Shown: positions 46,729 through 54,195 of the stretch, in pieces
Layout: every line of letters begins with the position of its first letter
Position numbering within the stretch: position 1 is the first letter of the stretch
Source of the DNA: Algoriphagus boseongensis
GTDB taxonomy: Bacteria; Bacteroidota; Bacteroidia; Cytophagales; Cyclobacteriaceae
NCBI RefSeq assembly: GCF_004362805.1
Contig: NZ_SNYF01000006.1
Location: 802,538 to 866,537, forward strand
Length of the DNA stretch: 64,000 bases
Direction of reading: 5' to 3'
Translations under genes and position numbers: made by a program
Notes under the pieces: generated by a model
What the model saw: only the letters and a program-made list of their open reading frames with translations
Databases searched by the model: none
What the model was told of the DNA's origin: nothing

Positions 46729-46752
46729 CCCTCCCAAATTGAAGCGAATTCT

Positions 46753-48066
46753 GTGAAAGCGAGAACATTAAAGAAAGACAAAGTCAATATCATCACCATG
46801 GGTTGCTCTAAAAACCTGGTGGATTCGGAAGTCCTTTTGACCCAATTGAAAGGAAATGGAATCAACGCCAGCCACGAGTCCAACTCAGATGACAACAATA
46901 TTATCATCATCAATACCTGCGGATTCATCGACAATGCTAAGCAGGAGTCGATTGATACTATTCTCCAATATGTGGATGCCAAAGAGCAAGGCTTGGTGGA
47001 TAAAGTATATGTGACTGGTTGTCTTTCTCAGCGTTACAAGGACGATTTGGAAAAGGAAATTCCCCAAGTTGATGCATTTTTTGGAACTAGGGATTTGCCT
47101 GCGATATTGAAAAAATTCAAGGCAGACTACAAGCATGAGCTGGTGGGAGAGCGACTGCTAACGCACTCGGCGCACTATGCCTACATGAAGATTTCCGAGG
47201 GTTGCGACCGACCTTGTTCTTTTTGTGCCATTCCTTTGATGCGTGGAGGGCATATTTCAAGACCGATTGAAGAATTGGTCAAAGAAGCTCAGCATAAGGC
47301 TGCAAATGGCACCAAGGAACTGTTGTTGATTGCTCAGGATTCGACTTATTATGGGTTGGATTTATACAAAAAGAGAAATCTGGCAGAATTGATGGATCGA
47401 TTGGCGGATGTGGAAGGGATCGATTGGATTCGCTTACATTATGCCTATCCGACTGGCTTTCCGATGGACGTGATCCAAGTGATGAAAGATCGTCCGAATA
47501 TTTGTAAATACTTGGATATTCCTTTGCAGCATGGTTCCACGGATGTGCTGAAGGCCATGCGAAGAGGAACTACCCGGGAGAAGCAAGAGGAGCTAATCCA
47601 TAGCATTCGGGATATGATTCCAGAGATTGCGATTCGTACCACGCTGATCGCGGGACATCCAGGTGAGGGAGAAAAAGAATTTCAGGAGATGGTGGATTTT
47701 GTGGAGCGAATGAAATTTGAGCGATTGGGCGTGTTTACCTATTCCCATGAGGAAAACACCCATGCATTCTCCATGGAAGACAAACTTTCTCAGGAAGAAA
47801 AGCAGGATCGAGCCAATCACCTGATGGAAGTGCAGGAGCAAATCAGCTACGACCTCAATCAGGAGAAAATTGGCAAGACTTATAAAGTGCTGATTGATAA
47901 AAAAGAAGGAGGGCATTTTGTGGGCCGAACCGAATTCGACTCAGTAGAAGTAGACAATGAAGTGCTTATTGATGCATCCAAGTATTATTGCCGAGTAGGG
48001 GATTTCGTCCAGGCAAAAATCACCGATGCAACGGAGTTTGATTTGTATGGAGATGTAGCCGGGTAA
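46753..48066 (+). CDS. rimO: Ribosomal protein S12 methylthiotransferase
   Basis: Radical-SAM enzyme that adds a methylthio group to an aspartate of ribosomal protein S12. The GTG at 46753 gives 437 residues beginning VKARTLKKDKVNIITMGCSK; a TTG at 46726 falls on the promoter box and is rejected. The N-terminal UPF0004 domain holds GCSKNLVDSEVL and INTCGFID. The SAM cluster motif is CDRPCSFCAIP, and the C-terminal TRAM domain ends in ITDATEFDLYGDVAG. A diverged second copy of that terminal segment lies 889 bases downstream beyond a toxin-antitoxin cassette. Confidence 0.95.
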   Translation: MKARTLKKDKVNIITMGCSKNLVDSEVLLTQLKGNGINASHESNSDDNNIIIINTCGFIDNAKQESIDTILQYVDAKEQGLVDKVYVTGCLSQRYKDDLEKEIPQVDAFFGTRDLPAILKKFKADYKHELVGERLLTHSAHYAYMKISEGCDRPCSFCAIPLMRGGHISRPIEELVKEAQHKAANGTKELLLIAQDSTYYGLDLYKKRNLAELMDRLADVEGIDWIRLHYAYPTGFPMDVIQVMKDRPNICKYLDIPLQHGSTDVLKAMRRGTTREKQEELIHSIRDMIPEIAIRTTLIAGHPGEGEKEFQEMVDFVERMKFERLGVFTYSHEENTHAFSMEDKLSQEEKQDRANHLMEVQEQISYDLNQEKIGKTYKVLIDKKEGGHFVGRTEFDSVEVDNEVLIDASKYYCRVGDFVQAKITDATEFDLYGDVAG

Positions 48067-48161
48067 GAATAATGGTCCAGATTATGGTTGTGGTAGAGAG
48101 CGAAACTCAAAGTTGGGAGAATCGTTTTTAAATTTGTCTGACAATATCACTATCTTTCATC

Positions 48162-48371
48162 ATGCTGACAATCAATCCAAAATACATCACAGACCAAGCA
48201 GGGAATAAGATATCCGTGGTGATTTCTGTCAAAGAGTTTGAAGATTTGGTTGGAAAGATCGAAGAATTGGAGGATGTAAAGCTTTATGATCAGGTAAAGA
48301 AATCTGACGAAACATCTTTACCAATTGATGAGGCTTTTGACTTGATTGAAACTCTCCGAAAAGAAAAATAA
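48162..48371 (+). CDS. Type II antitoxin-like protein
   Basis: A 69-residue protein, MLTINPKYITDQAGNKISVV..., with an N-terminal part like Phd/YefM antitoxins (short beta strands for DNA binding: NPKYITDQAGNKISVVISV) and an acidic C-terminal helix (DLVGKIEELEDVKLYD). It is placed directly before a RelE/ParE-type toxin, its TAA sharing its last A with the toxin ATG, the standard order. It is expected to neutralise the toxin and to repress its own promoter. Identification leans on the partner and the size. Confidence 0.85.
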   Translation: MLTINPKYITDQAGNKISVVISVKEFEDLVGKIEELEDVKLYDQVKKSDETSLPIDEAFDLIETLRKEK

Positions 48372-48625
48372 TGGCTTATCAAATTGCCATTAAAAAATCT
48401 GCAATTAAATCTCTAGCTAAGATTCCTGAACCCTATTTTTCAAGCTTGAAAGAGGCTATTTATAATTTGGTAGAAAATCCCAGACCCATAGGATATAAAA
48501 AGTTGAAAGGCAGAGACGCCTATCGAATTCGAGTATCGGATTACCGAATTATTTATGAAATAGAGGATAGCATTTTATCCATTGAGGTTATTGCAATTGG
48601 GCATAGAAGAGAAATATATGAATGA
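48371..48625 (+). CDS. RelE/ParE-family toxin
   Basis: An 84-residue basic protein. It shows the family pattern: IAIKKSAIKSLAKIPEP at the N-terminus, then NPRPIGYKKLKG, and finally YRIRVSDYRIIYEI and IEVIAIGHRREIYE, the usual arginine and C-terminal RxxxY residues. RelE-type members cleave mRNA on ribosomes and ParE-type members poison gyrase; sequence alone does not decide. It is coupled to the antitoxin and overlaps a small membrane-protein gene by 8 bases. Confidence 0.9.
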   Translation: MAYQIAIKKSAIKSLAKIPEPYFSSLKEAIYNLVENPRPIGYKKLKGRDAYRIRVSDYRIIYEIEDSILSIEVIAIGHRREIYE

Positions 48626-48833
48626 TCTTTCTGTATTTTTTAAAATCCTAATAGGATTGACTCTTTTTGGATGGGGATATTATGATTATCGACGCGTCAT
48701 AATACCTGATAAGGTGGGATTTCACAAGTTTAATTTTAAATGGAAATTTAAAAGAAATGCATTTATCTATGCATTGATGGTTTGGGGAGTGATTATGGTG
48801 GGAAGGGAATTAATCATTTGGATTTGGTTTTAG
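48618..48833 (+). CDS. Small membrane protein downstream of the toxin gene
   Basis: A 71-residue protein, MNDLSVFFKILIGLTLFGWG..., with two predicted membrane helices (about 8-20 and 52-68) and a basic middle (YRR, FNFKWKFKRN). The ATG at 48618 overlaps the toxin stop by 8 bases, so it is co-translated with the toxin. I do not recognise the family. It may be cargo of the same cassette rather than part of the toxin-antitoxin function. Confidence 0.6.
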   Translation: MNDLSVFFKILIGLTLFGWGYYDYRRVIIPDKVGFHKFNFKWKFKRNAFIYALMVWGVIMVGRELIIWIWF

Positions 48834-48871
48834 ATTTTCTGCTGTTCCGAAAAGAGTATTAATATTAGAAT

Positions 48872-48955
48872 ATGATCCTGCTTCTGGAGAACCAGGACAG
48901 TTATAGAATCACCGGTGCGGCGGAGTTTGATTTGTATGCGACTGTCGAAGACTGA
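48872..48955 (+). pseudogene. Diverged remnant of the rimO 3' end
   Basis: An open frame from ATG 48872 to TGA 48955. Bases 48908-48938 match rimO bases 48019-48049 in 28 of 31 positions and in the same codon phase. They encode ITGAAEFDLYATVED against ITDATEFDLYGDVAG in rimO. It stops in frame where rimO ends and is followed 21 bases later by a terminator. This looks like the original or foreign rimO tail left after the toxin-antitoxin cassette was acquired. Confidence 0.75.
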
Positions 48956-48976
48956 TGAAAAAACGATAAACTGATG

Positions 48977-49009
48977 AAAGCCTGGGTTTTAATTCTACCC
49001 AGGCTTTTG
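48977..49009 (+). terminator. Intrinsic terminator after the rimO remnant
   Basis: AAAGCCTGGGT (48977-48987) pairs perfectly with ACCCAGGCTTT (48997-49007), loop of 9 bases, then T. It was probably the terminator of an ancestral rimO. An ATG inside it at 48974 is not a real start. Confidence 0.85.
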
Positions 49010-49039
49010 TATTTTGTGGCCAACCAAACAATTTTTCTG

Positions 49040-50224
49040 ATGTTTACCCTTGTTTTCATACTGCTTTCAGTGTTTTCTCCTACTCAAGCTTTGGATTCCG
49101 CTTACTTCTATTTTGGCAACACCAATGTCATTGGATTAGGATTAATTTCGGATGGTACGAAAACTGGGGAGTGGAAAGTTTACTCCAAAACTAACCCTGA
49201 TCCATATCCCAAAAACAGTTTGGAGCAGGCCGATCCTGAAGAATTTTACAAAAAATTTAACCAGGAATTCCCCTCGTTTATCCTTCACTTCGAAAAGGGG
49301 ATCCCTAATGGCCCTTTTTTGGAAAACTACCCAAATGGTAAGCCAAAAGTCATTGCCAATCTAAAGGATGGAGTATTTGAGGGAGAATTTGGGGAATTTT
49401 ATGAGGGAGGAGAATTGCGCCTAAGAGGGAAAGTCTTGGATGGAAAAAAAGAAGGGGAGTGGCAAGAGTTTACGGAGTCCGGGAAAATAATTTCCTCCAT
49501 GACCTATAGAAAAGGATCAGCAGAAGGAAAAGGAATTGGCTACTATGATGATGGAAATTTGGAATGGGAGGGAAATTTCAAAAATGGCGAATTAGACGGA
49601 ACCTATATCTATTTGTTACCTGATTCTACCTTAAAAACAAAAGGGCAATATGCCAATGGAATTCCTGTGGGTGAATGGATAGAAAAACTGGAAATATTAC
49701 CTGGGTTTTATAGAAAAGGAACCTATAAGAATGGTTTTAAAGAGGGAGAATGGCAATTGACCAATTCAGAGGGGGAATATTTACAAACTGAATATTATCA
49801 AGAAGGAAAGTTGCTTTCGGTTGGGGAGTTTCAAACTCCAAATCCAATTGAAGATAAAAGTAAAGTCAAAAACGGGAAAGGACAACGGTATTTCTATGAT
49901 GAAAAAGGAAATATACTAGCCAGGGGAAAGATCGTAAAAGGAAAGAAAAATGGGCTTTGGTATTTCTATTTCCCTGAATCAGATCGGGTCTCTGCAGCCG
50001 GAAGATTGCAAGGCTCAGATCGTATTGGAAACTGGAATTTTTACACCTACAATGGGGATGTGAAAGAGCAAATCCAATATTTCCCCAAACAAGATACTTA
50101 TATGACCAAAGGAAATAATACATCCAATAACTATCGGACTACCCATCTGAATTCCTCCCAAATGTTTAATAGGTTTGAATCCATGCAGGGGAATATTAGT
50201 AGTATGGGGCAGTTCTTACGTTAA
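49040..50224 (+). CDS. Secreted MORN-repeat (YwqK-like) protein, first of two
   Basis: From the ATG at 49040 the protein has 394 residues and a signal peptide (MFTLVFILLSVFSPTQA). The earlier ATG at 48974 lies in a terminator and is rejected. The body is a ladder of MORN_2-type repeats of about 20-24 residues with G-x-W and NG-turn cores: TGEWKVYSK, NGPFLENYPNGKP, EGEWQEFTESG, GNLEWEGNFKNGELDG, VGEWIEKLE, EGEWQLTNSEG, NGLWYFYFP. The C-terminus is Asn, Ser and Thr rich. Such proteins are often labelled YwqK antitoxins, but no toxin is adjacent. Likely an exported repeat protein; ligand unknown. Confidence 0.8.
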   Translation: MFTLVFILLSVFSPTQALDSAYFYFGNTNVIGLGLISDGTKTGEWKVYSKTNPDPYPKNSLEQADPEEFYKKFNQEFPSFILHFEKGIPNGPFLENYPNGKPKVIANLKDGVFEGEFGEFYEGGELRLRGKVLDGKKEGEWQEFTESGKIISSMTYRKGSAEGKGIGYYDDGNLEWEGNFKNGELDGTYIYLLPDSTLKTKGQYANGIPVGEWIEKLEILPGFYRKGTYKNGFKEGEWQLTNSEGEYLQTEYYQEGKLLSVGEFQTPNPIEDKSKVKNGKGQRYFYDEKGNILARGKIVKGKKNGLWYFYFPESDRVSAAGRLQGSDRIGNWNFYTYNGDVKEQIQYFPKQDTYMTKGNNTSNNYRTTHLNSSQMFNRFESMQGNISSMGQFLR

Positions 50225-50328
50225 GTTGTAAATCGGATAGGAGTGCTTAAGAGTCTGGTTAGTTCATTTTCAGGTTATTTTTTAATTTATAGTCTAATTG
50301 GGAAATGTAAGTTTTTAAAAATGAGGCC

Positions 50329-51531
50329 ATGGTAAATATTATTTTGGGAGTATTACTTTTCTTTCAGTCTCCGGGTGCAGAACAGCTTTCCTACTTTTAT
50401 TTTGGAAATACGAATGTTGTTGGAGTTGGAATACTTTCAGAAGGAGAGAAAACTGGGGAGTGGAAAGTTTATTCCAAATCCACAGCCGACCCTAATCCAA
50501 TCGCTAGTTTAGAGCCAGCCGACCCACTGGATTTTAAAAAGAACTTTAATCAGGAATTTCCTCTGTTTATTATACAATTTGAAAAAGGTATCCCCAATGG
50601 CCCATTTCTTGAAAATTATCCAAATGGGAAACCAAAAGTAGTTGCCAGCCTTAAAGAGGGAGTTCTGGATGGGGATTTTGGAGAGTTTTATCCGGGAGGG
50701 GAATTGCATTTGAAGGGGAAGGTTTTGGAAGGAAAAAAAGAAGGAGAATGGCTGGAGTACTCTGAGTCAGGGCAAATTATTTCCACGCTGACCTACAGTG
50801 ATGGATTAATTGAAGGGAAAGGGTTTGGTTTTTATTCTGACGGAGATTTGCAATGGGAAGGGAACTTCAAAAAAGGAGAATTAGATGGGCCTTTTGCCTT
50901 TTATTTGCCTGACTCAATTTTAAAAACACAGGGGCAATATGTAGATGGAATTCCAGTTGGGGAATGGGTGGAGAAATTGGAAATTTTACCCGGCTTTTAT
51001 CACAAGGGTACCTATCAAAACGGTTTAAGAGAAGGCGAGTGGCAATTGACCGACTTAGAGGGAGAATTTTTGCAAGGTGAATTTTATGAAGAAGGAAGGT
51101 TGGTTTCGGTTGGGAAGTTTCAAATTCCTGATTCAATTGAAGATAAAAGCAAAGTCAAAAATGGAAATGGGCAACGCTATTTTTATGATAAACAAGGAAA
51201 TATTCTAGCAAGAGGAAAGATCTCCAAGGGAATAGCCGATGGGCTTTGGTATTTCTATTTTCCTGAATCAGATCGAGTTTCTGCCTCTGGGAATTTAGAA
51301 GGAACAGACCGAGTGGGTAGTTGGAGTTTTTATAGCTACGAGGGTGACCTGCTTGATCAACAAGTATATTACAAGGAATCCTCTCCCATAGCTATTTCTT
51401 CCGGACCAGCTAGACCAAAAAGAAAAAGAAATAGTAATGAAATTTTTGGAACAATTTCAAATGGTGAGCAAGGAACAGGAATCTTCGGTCAAGGTTGGAA
51501 TATATACACCTTTCAAAATAGGGGATATTGA
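50329..51531 (+). CDS. Secreted MORN-repeat (YwqK-like) protein, second of two
   Basis: A 400-residue paralogue of the preceding protein, 104 bases downstream. A signal-peptide-like start (MVNIILGVLLFFQSPGAE) leads into the same repeat ladder: TGEWKVYSK, NGPFLENYPNGKP, EGEWLEYSESG, GDLQWEGNFKKGELDG, VGEWVEKLEILPGFY, NGLREGEWQLTD. By eye most positions through the repeat body are identical, then the C-termini diverge completely; here the end has PARPKRKRNSNE and GEQGTGIFGQG. A recent tandem duplication is the simplest reading. Function unknown. Confidence 0.8.
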   Translation: MVNIILGVLLFFQSPGAEQLSYFYFGNTNVVGVGILSEGEKTGEWKVYSKSTADPNPIASLEPADPLDFKKNFNQEFPLFIIQFEKGIPNGPFLENYPNGKPKVVASLKEGVLDGDFGEFYPGGELHLKGKVLEGKKEGEWLEYSESGQIISTLTYSDGLIEGKGFGFYSDGDLQWEGNFKKGELDGPFAFYLPDSILKTQGQYVDGIPVGEWVEKLEILPGFYHKGTYQNGLREGEWQLTDLEGEFLQGEFYEEGRLVSVGKFQIPDSIEDKSKVKNGNGQRYFYDKQGNILARGKISKGIADGLWYFYFPESDRVSASGNLEGTDRVGSWSFYSYEGDLLDQQVYYKESSPIAISSGPARPKRKRNSNEIFGTISNGEQGTGIFGQGWNIYTFQNRGY

Positions 51532-51651
51532 CAATCCTAATCAAATGAACCCCAGAGATTGATTCCTGCCTTAAAGGAATTGAGGAAGGTAGATTGCATT
51601 TTTTGCGCTTTAAGCGACTTGGACTAATTTAGCCGATCTAAATCCCGCCGA

Positions 51652-52815
51652 ATGAAGCTAATCGAAGTCACCACGCCTGCCCATCAAAAAGAATTTATCG
51701 AGATGGCAGTTCGTCTGTATAAAAACGAAAAGAACTGGATTCGTCCGCTGGATGCGGATATTGAAGGGCTTTTTCACCCTGAAACGAATAAACTTTTTCG
51801 AAATGGAGCGAAAGCCAAGCGATGGTTACTTCAGGATGAAAAGGGGCAAACTATTGGAAGGATTGCTGCCTTTATCAACCCCAAGATGAAGGAAAAGCAA
51901 CCCACAGGAGGAGTGGGATTTTTTGAATGTATCAATAACCAAGAGGCGGCTTTCAAATTATTTGATGTGGCAAAGGAATGGCTTCAAAGTGAAGGCATGG
52001 AAGCCATGGATGGTCCGATCAATTTTGGGGAGCGAGACAAGTGGTGGGGGCTTTTGGTGGATGGATTTTCTGAGCCTAACTACAACATGCCCTGGAATTT
52101 TGGGTATTACCAGAAATTCTTTGAGGAATATGGCTTCCAACTGTATTTCAAGCAATACACGTATATGCGCCCGGTGCAGGAGTTGGGTTTCGATGAAAAA
52201 ATGATCCAGCGAGCTAATGTCATCATGGCCAATCCTGATTATTCCTTCCGATACATCAAGGGAAAAGAGCTTCAGGAAAAAGCTCCCGAGTACTTTATGA
52301 CAGTTTACAATAAGGCTTGGGCTCGCCACATGGGGAAATCAATTGCCTTAAAAGAAGCTCAGCTTATGTTTGGGAAAATGAAACCTATCATCGATCCTAG
52401 GCTGATTTACTTTGCCTTTTATAAAGGAGAGCCCGTGGGATTTTTCATACAGATTCCTGAGATCAATCAAATTTTCAAGCATGTCAATGGGAAAATGGAT
52501 TTGATCGGAAAACTGAAATTCCTTTGGTATAAGACCTTTTTTCCACCAAATAAAATGCTTGGGCTAGTCTTTGGAGTAGTTCCTGAGCATCAAGGAAAAG
52601 GAGTGGAAAGCGCAATGATTATCAGTTATGACAAGATGAGCGGTAAGCCAGATTTTCCTTACAAAACCATCGAAATGAACTGGATTGGAGATTTTAATCC
52701 AAAGATGATGCGGGTTTGTGAACAGCTTCTGGCCACTATTTATAAAACACATCATACTTATCGGTACTTATTCGATAGAGAAAAGCCTTTCCAGAGACAT
52801 CCGATTTTCGATTGA
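51652..52815 (+). CDS. GNAT-fold acetyltransferase-like protein of unknown substrate
   Basis: A 387-residue protein. The N-terminal half has RLYKNEKNWIRPLDADIEGLF (51712-51774), an arrangement seen in GNAT-like proteins of Bacteroidota, then GRIAAFINPK and FFECINNQEAAFKLF. GPINFGERDKWWGLLVDGF and MPWNFGYYQKFFEEYGFQLY are strongly conserved-looking segments. The C-terminal half has a second GNAT-like signature, GVVPEHQGKGVESAMI. Two tandem GNAT-like folds are suggested. No signal peptide. A TAATTTAG near 51626 is a weak promoter candidate. The substrate is unknown. Confidence 0.75.
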   Translation: MKLIEVTTPAHQKEFIEMAVRLYKNEKNWIRPLDADIEGLFHPETNKLFRNGAKAKRWLLQDEKGQTIGRIAAFINPKMKEKQPTGGVGFFECINNQEAAFKLFDVAKEWLQSEGMEAMDGPINFGERDKWWGLLVDGFSEPNYNMPWNFGYYQKFFEEYGFQLYFKQYTYMRPVQELGFDEKMIQRANVIMANPDYSFRYIKGKELQEKAPEYFMTVYNKAWARHMGKSIALKEAQLMFGKMKPIIDPRLIYFAFYKGEPVGFFIQIPEINQIFKHVNGKMDLIGKLKFLWYKTFFPPNKMLGLVFGVVPEHQGKGVESAMIISYDKMSGKPDFPYKTIEMNWIGDFNPKMMRVCEQLLATIYKTHHTYRYLFDREKPFQRHPIFD

Positions 52816-53003
52816 CGAATTTAGATTTACGATTTACGAGGCCTTTTTGAACTTCGAACATTGAATTAAATAATTGATTTATAGAGGTTTAAAATCGAAT
52901 ATCCAACGCCGAATATGGAATGATGAAGTAAAAAGTTTTCTCCAACCCAATCTTCTAATTTTCCAATATTTCAATTTTAAAATTTTCCAATACAAAATAA
53001 AAA
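52816..53003. repeat. Intergenic mosaic of degenerate short repeats
   Basis: The start has tandem GATTTACGA-like units. The middle (about 52848-52930) has TCGAA-containing segments such as TTCGAACATTGAAT and CGAATATCCAACGCCGAATA. The end (52947-52992) has TTCTAATTTTCCAATATTTC units like those before rimO and leuD. No gene is present. Confidence 0.6.
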
Positions 53004-53999
53004 ATGAAAAAATACGACGTGACTGGCATTGGTAATGCCTTGGTAGATATTGAGTTTAAGGTAACGGATCAGTTTTTTACTGATAATGGAGTGGAAAAGG
53101 GATTGATGACCCTAGTAGATGAAGATCGTCAAAACCACTTGATGGGTGCGATCAATCACAAAGAAGCTAAAAAGCAAGCTGGGGGATCTGCAGCGAATTC
53201 AGTCGTGGCAGTAAGTCAGTTCGGCGGAAAGTCTTTCTATTGTTTTCGAGTTGCCAATGACGAACTAGGTCAGTTTTATATGAAGGATTTAAATGATTCC
53301 GGGGTGGATATTGCCCTGACTGCCGACAGTTTGGAAAATGGAGTGACAGGAAAGTGCCTGGTGATGGTGACTGAAGATTCTGAGCGAACCATGAACACCT
53401 ATCTAGGCATCACCCAAAATTTCTCTATCAAAGACATCCACGATTCTGCTATCAAAGATTCTAAATACTTGTTTATTGAGGGCTATTTGATTACTTCCGA
53501 AAATGGAAAAGCTGCCATGAAGCATGCGAAGAAGTTGGCTGAGGAAAATGATGTAAAAGTAGCTTTGACCTTTTCTGATCCGGCAATGGTAAAATATTTC
53601 CGGGAACCATTTGATGAAGTGATAGGTGCTAGCGTGGATTTATTATTCGCGAATGAAGAAGAGGCCATGCTATTTACCGGGAAAAGTACACTAGCTGAGG
53701 CCCGTGAAGAGATGAAAAAAGTGGCGAAGCACTTCGTGATTACTATGGGTAAAAACGGAGCAATGATTTTTGATGGTGATACCTTTATTGATATCGAACC
53801 CTACAAAACCACAGCAATTGATAGCAATGGAGCTGGGGATATGTTCGCAGGTGCATTTTTATATGGAATCACCAATGGGCATTCTTATGCATCAAGTGGG
53901 AAGCTTGCCTCCATGGCGAGTTCAAAAATTGTAAGTCAGTTTGGACCTAGATTAAAATGGCATGAAGCCAAAGAAATTTTGGCTAGATTAAATCCCTAA
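53004..53999 (+). CDS. PfkB-family carbohydrate/nucleoside kinase
   Basis: A 331-residue ribokinase-fold kinase. The N-terminal GIGNALVDIEFKV and the substrate-region GGSAANSVVAVSQFGG match the first PfkB signature, and the second is DSNGAGDMFAGAFLYGI with the catalytic Asp. The overall pattern is closest to adenosine/sugar kinases of this superfamily; a specific substrate cannot be assigned. A low-complexity region lies upstream and a hairpin downstream, so it is probably transcribed alone. Confidence 0.88.
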   Translation: MKKYDVTGIGNALVDIEFKVTDQFFTDNGVEKGLMTLVDEDRQNHLMGAINHKEAKKQAGGSAANSVVAVSQFGGKSFYCFRVANDELGQFYMKDLNDSGVDIALTADSLENGVTGKCLVMVTEDSERTMNTYLGITQNFSIKDIHDSAIKDSKYLFIEGYLITSENGKAAMKHAKKLAEENDVKVALTFSDPAMVKYFREPFDEVIGASVDLLFANEEEAMLFTGKSTLAEAREEMKKVAKHFVITMGKNGAMIFDGDTFIDIEPYKTTAIDSNGAGDMFAGAFLYGITNGHSYASSGKLASMASSKIVSQFGPRLKWHEAKEILARLNP

Positions 54000-54007
54000 A
54001 GAATTTT

Positions 54008-54032
54008 GAGGCTGTCCTTTTGGGGCAGCCTC
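54008..54032 (+). terminator. Hairpin after the PfkB gene
   Basis: GAGGCTG (54008-54014) pairs with CAGCCTC (54026-54032). The T run after it is poor (TTCGTTTG), so termination may be incomplete. Confidence 0.6.
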
Positions 54033-54195
54033 TTCGTTTGTCCTGATTTTTCTGCAATGGTGGATTTTCAAGTGAAAATTCCCTAAAAACTTAGATTTTT
54101 GTCTTCCTTTTCCGGTGATAATGTTTATTTCGCAAAACAAAAAATTAATTAAATCAGTAATATTCCAACGAGAAGTTATATCCAATCTTTTTATT

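Noticed and set aside
46726..46752. TTG start of rimO at 46726
   Set aside because: It overlaps the promoter -7 box, so it would not be on the transcript. GTG at 46753 fits the usual N-terminus.
48974..49039. Upstream start of the first MORN gene at 48974
   Set aside because: The ATG sits in a perfect terminator hairpin, and the signal peptide begins only at 49040.
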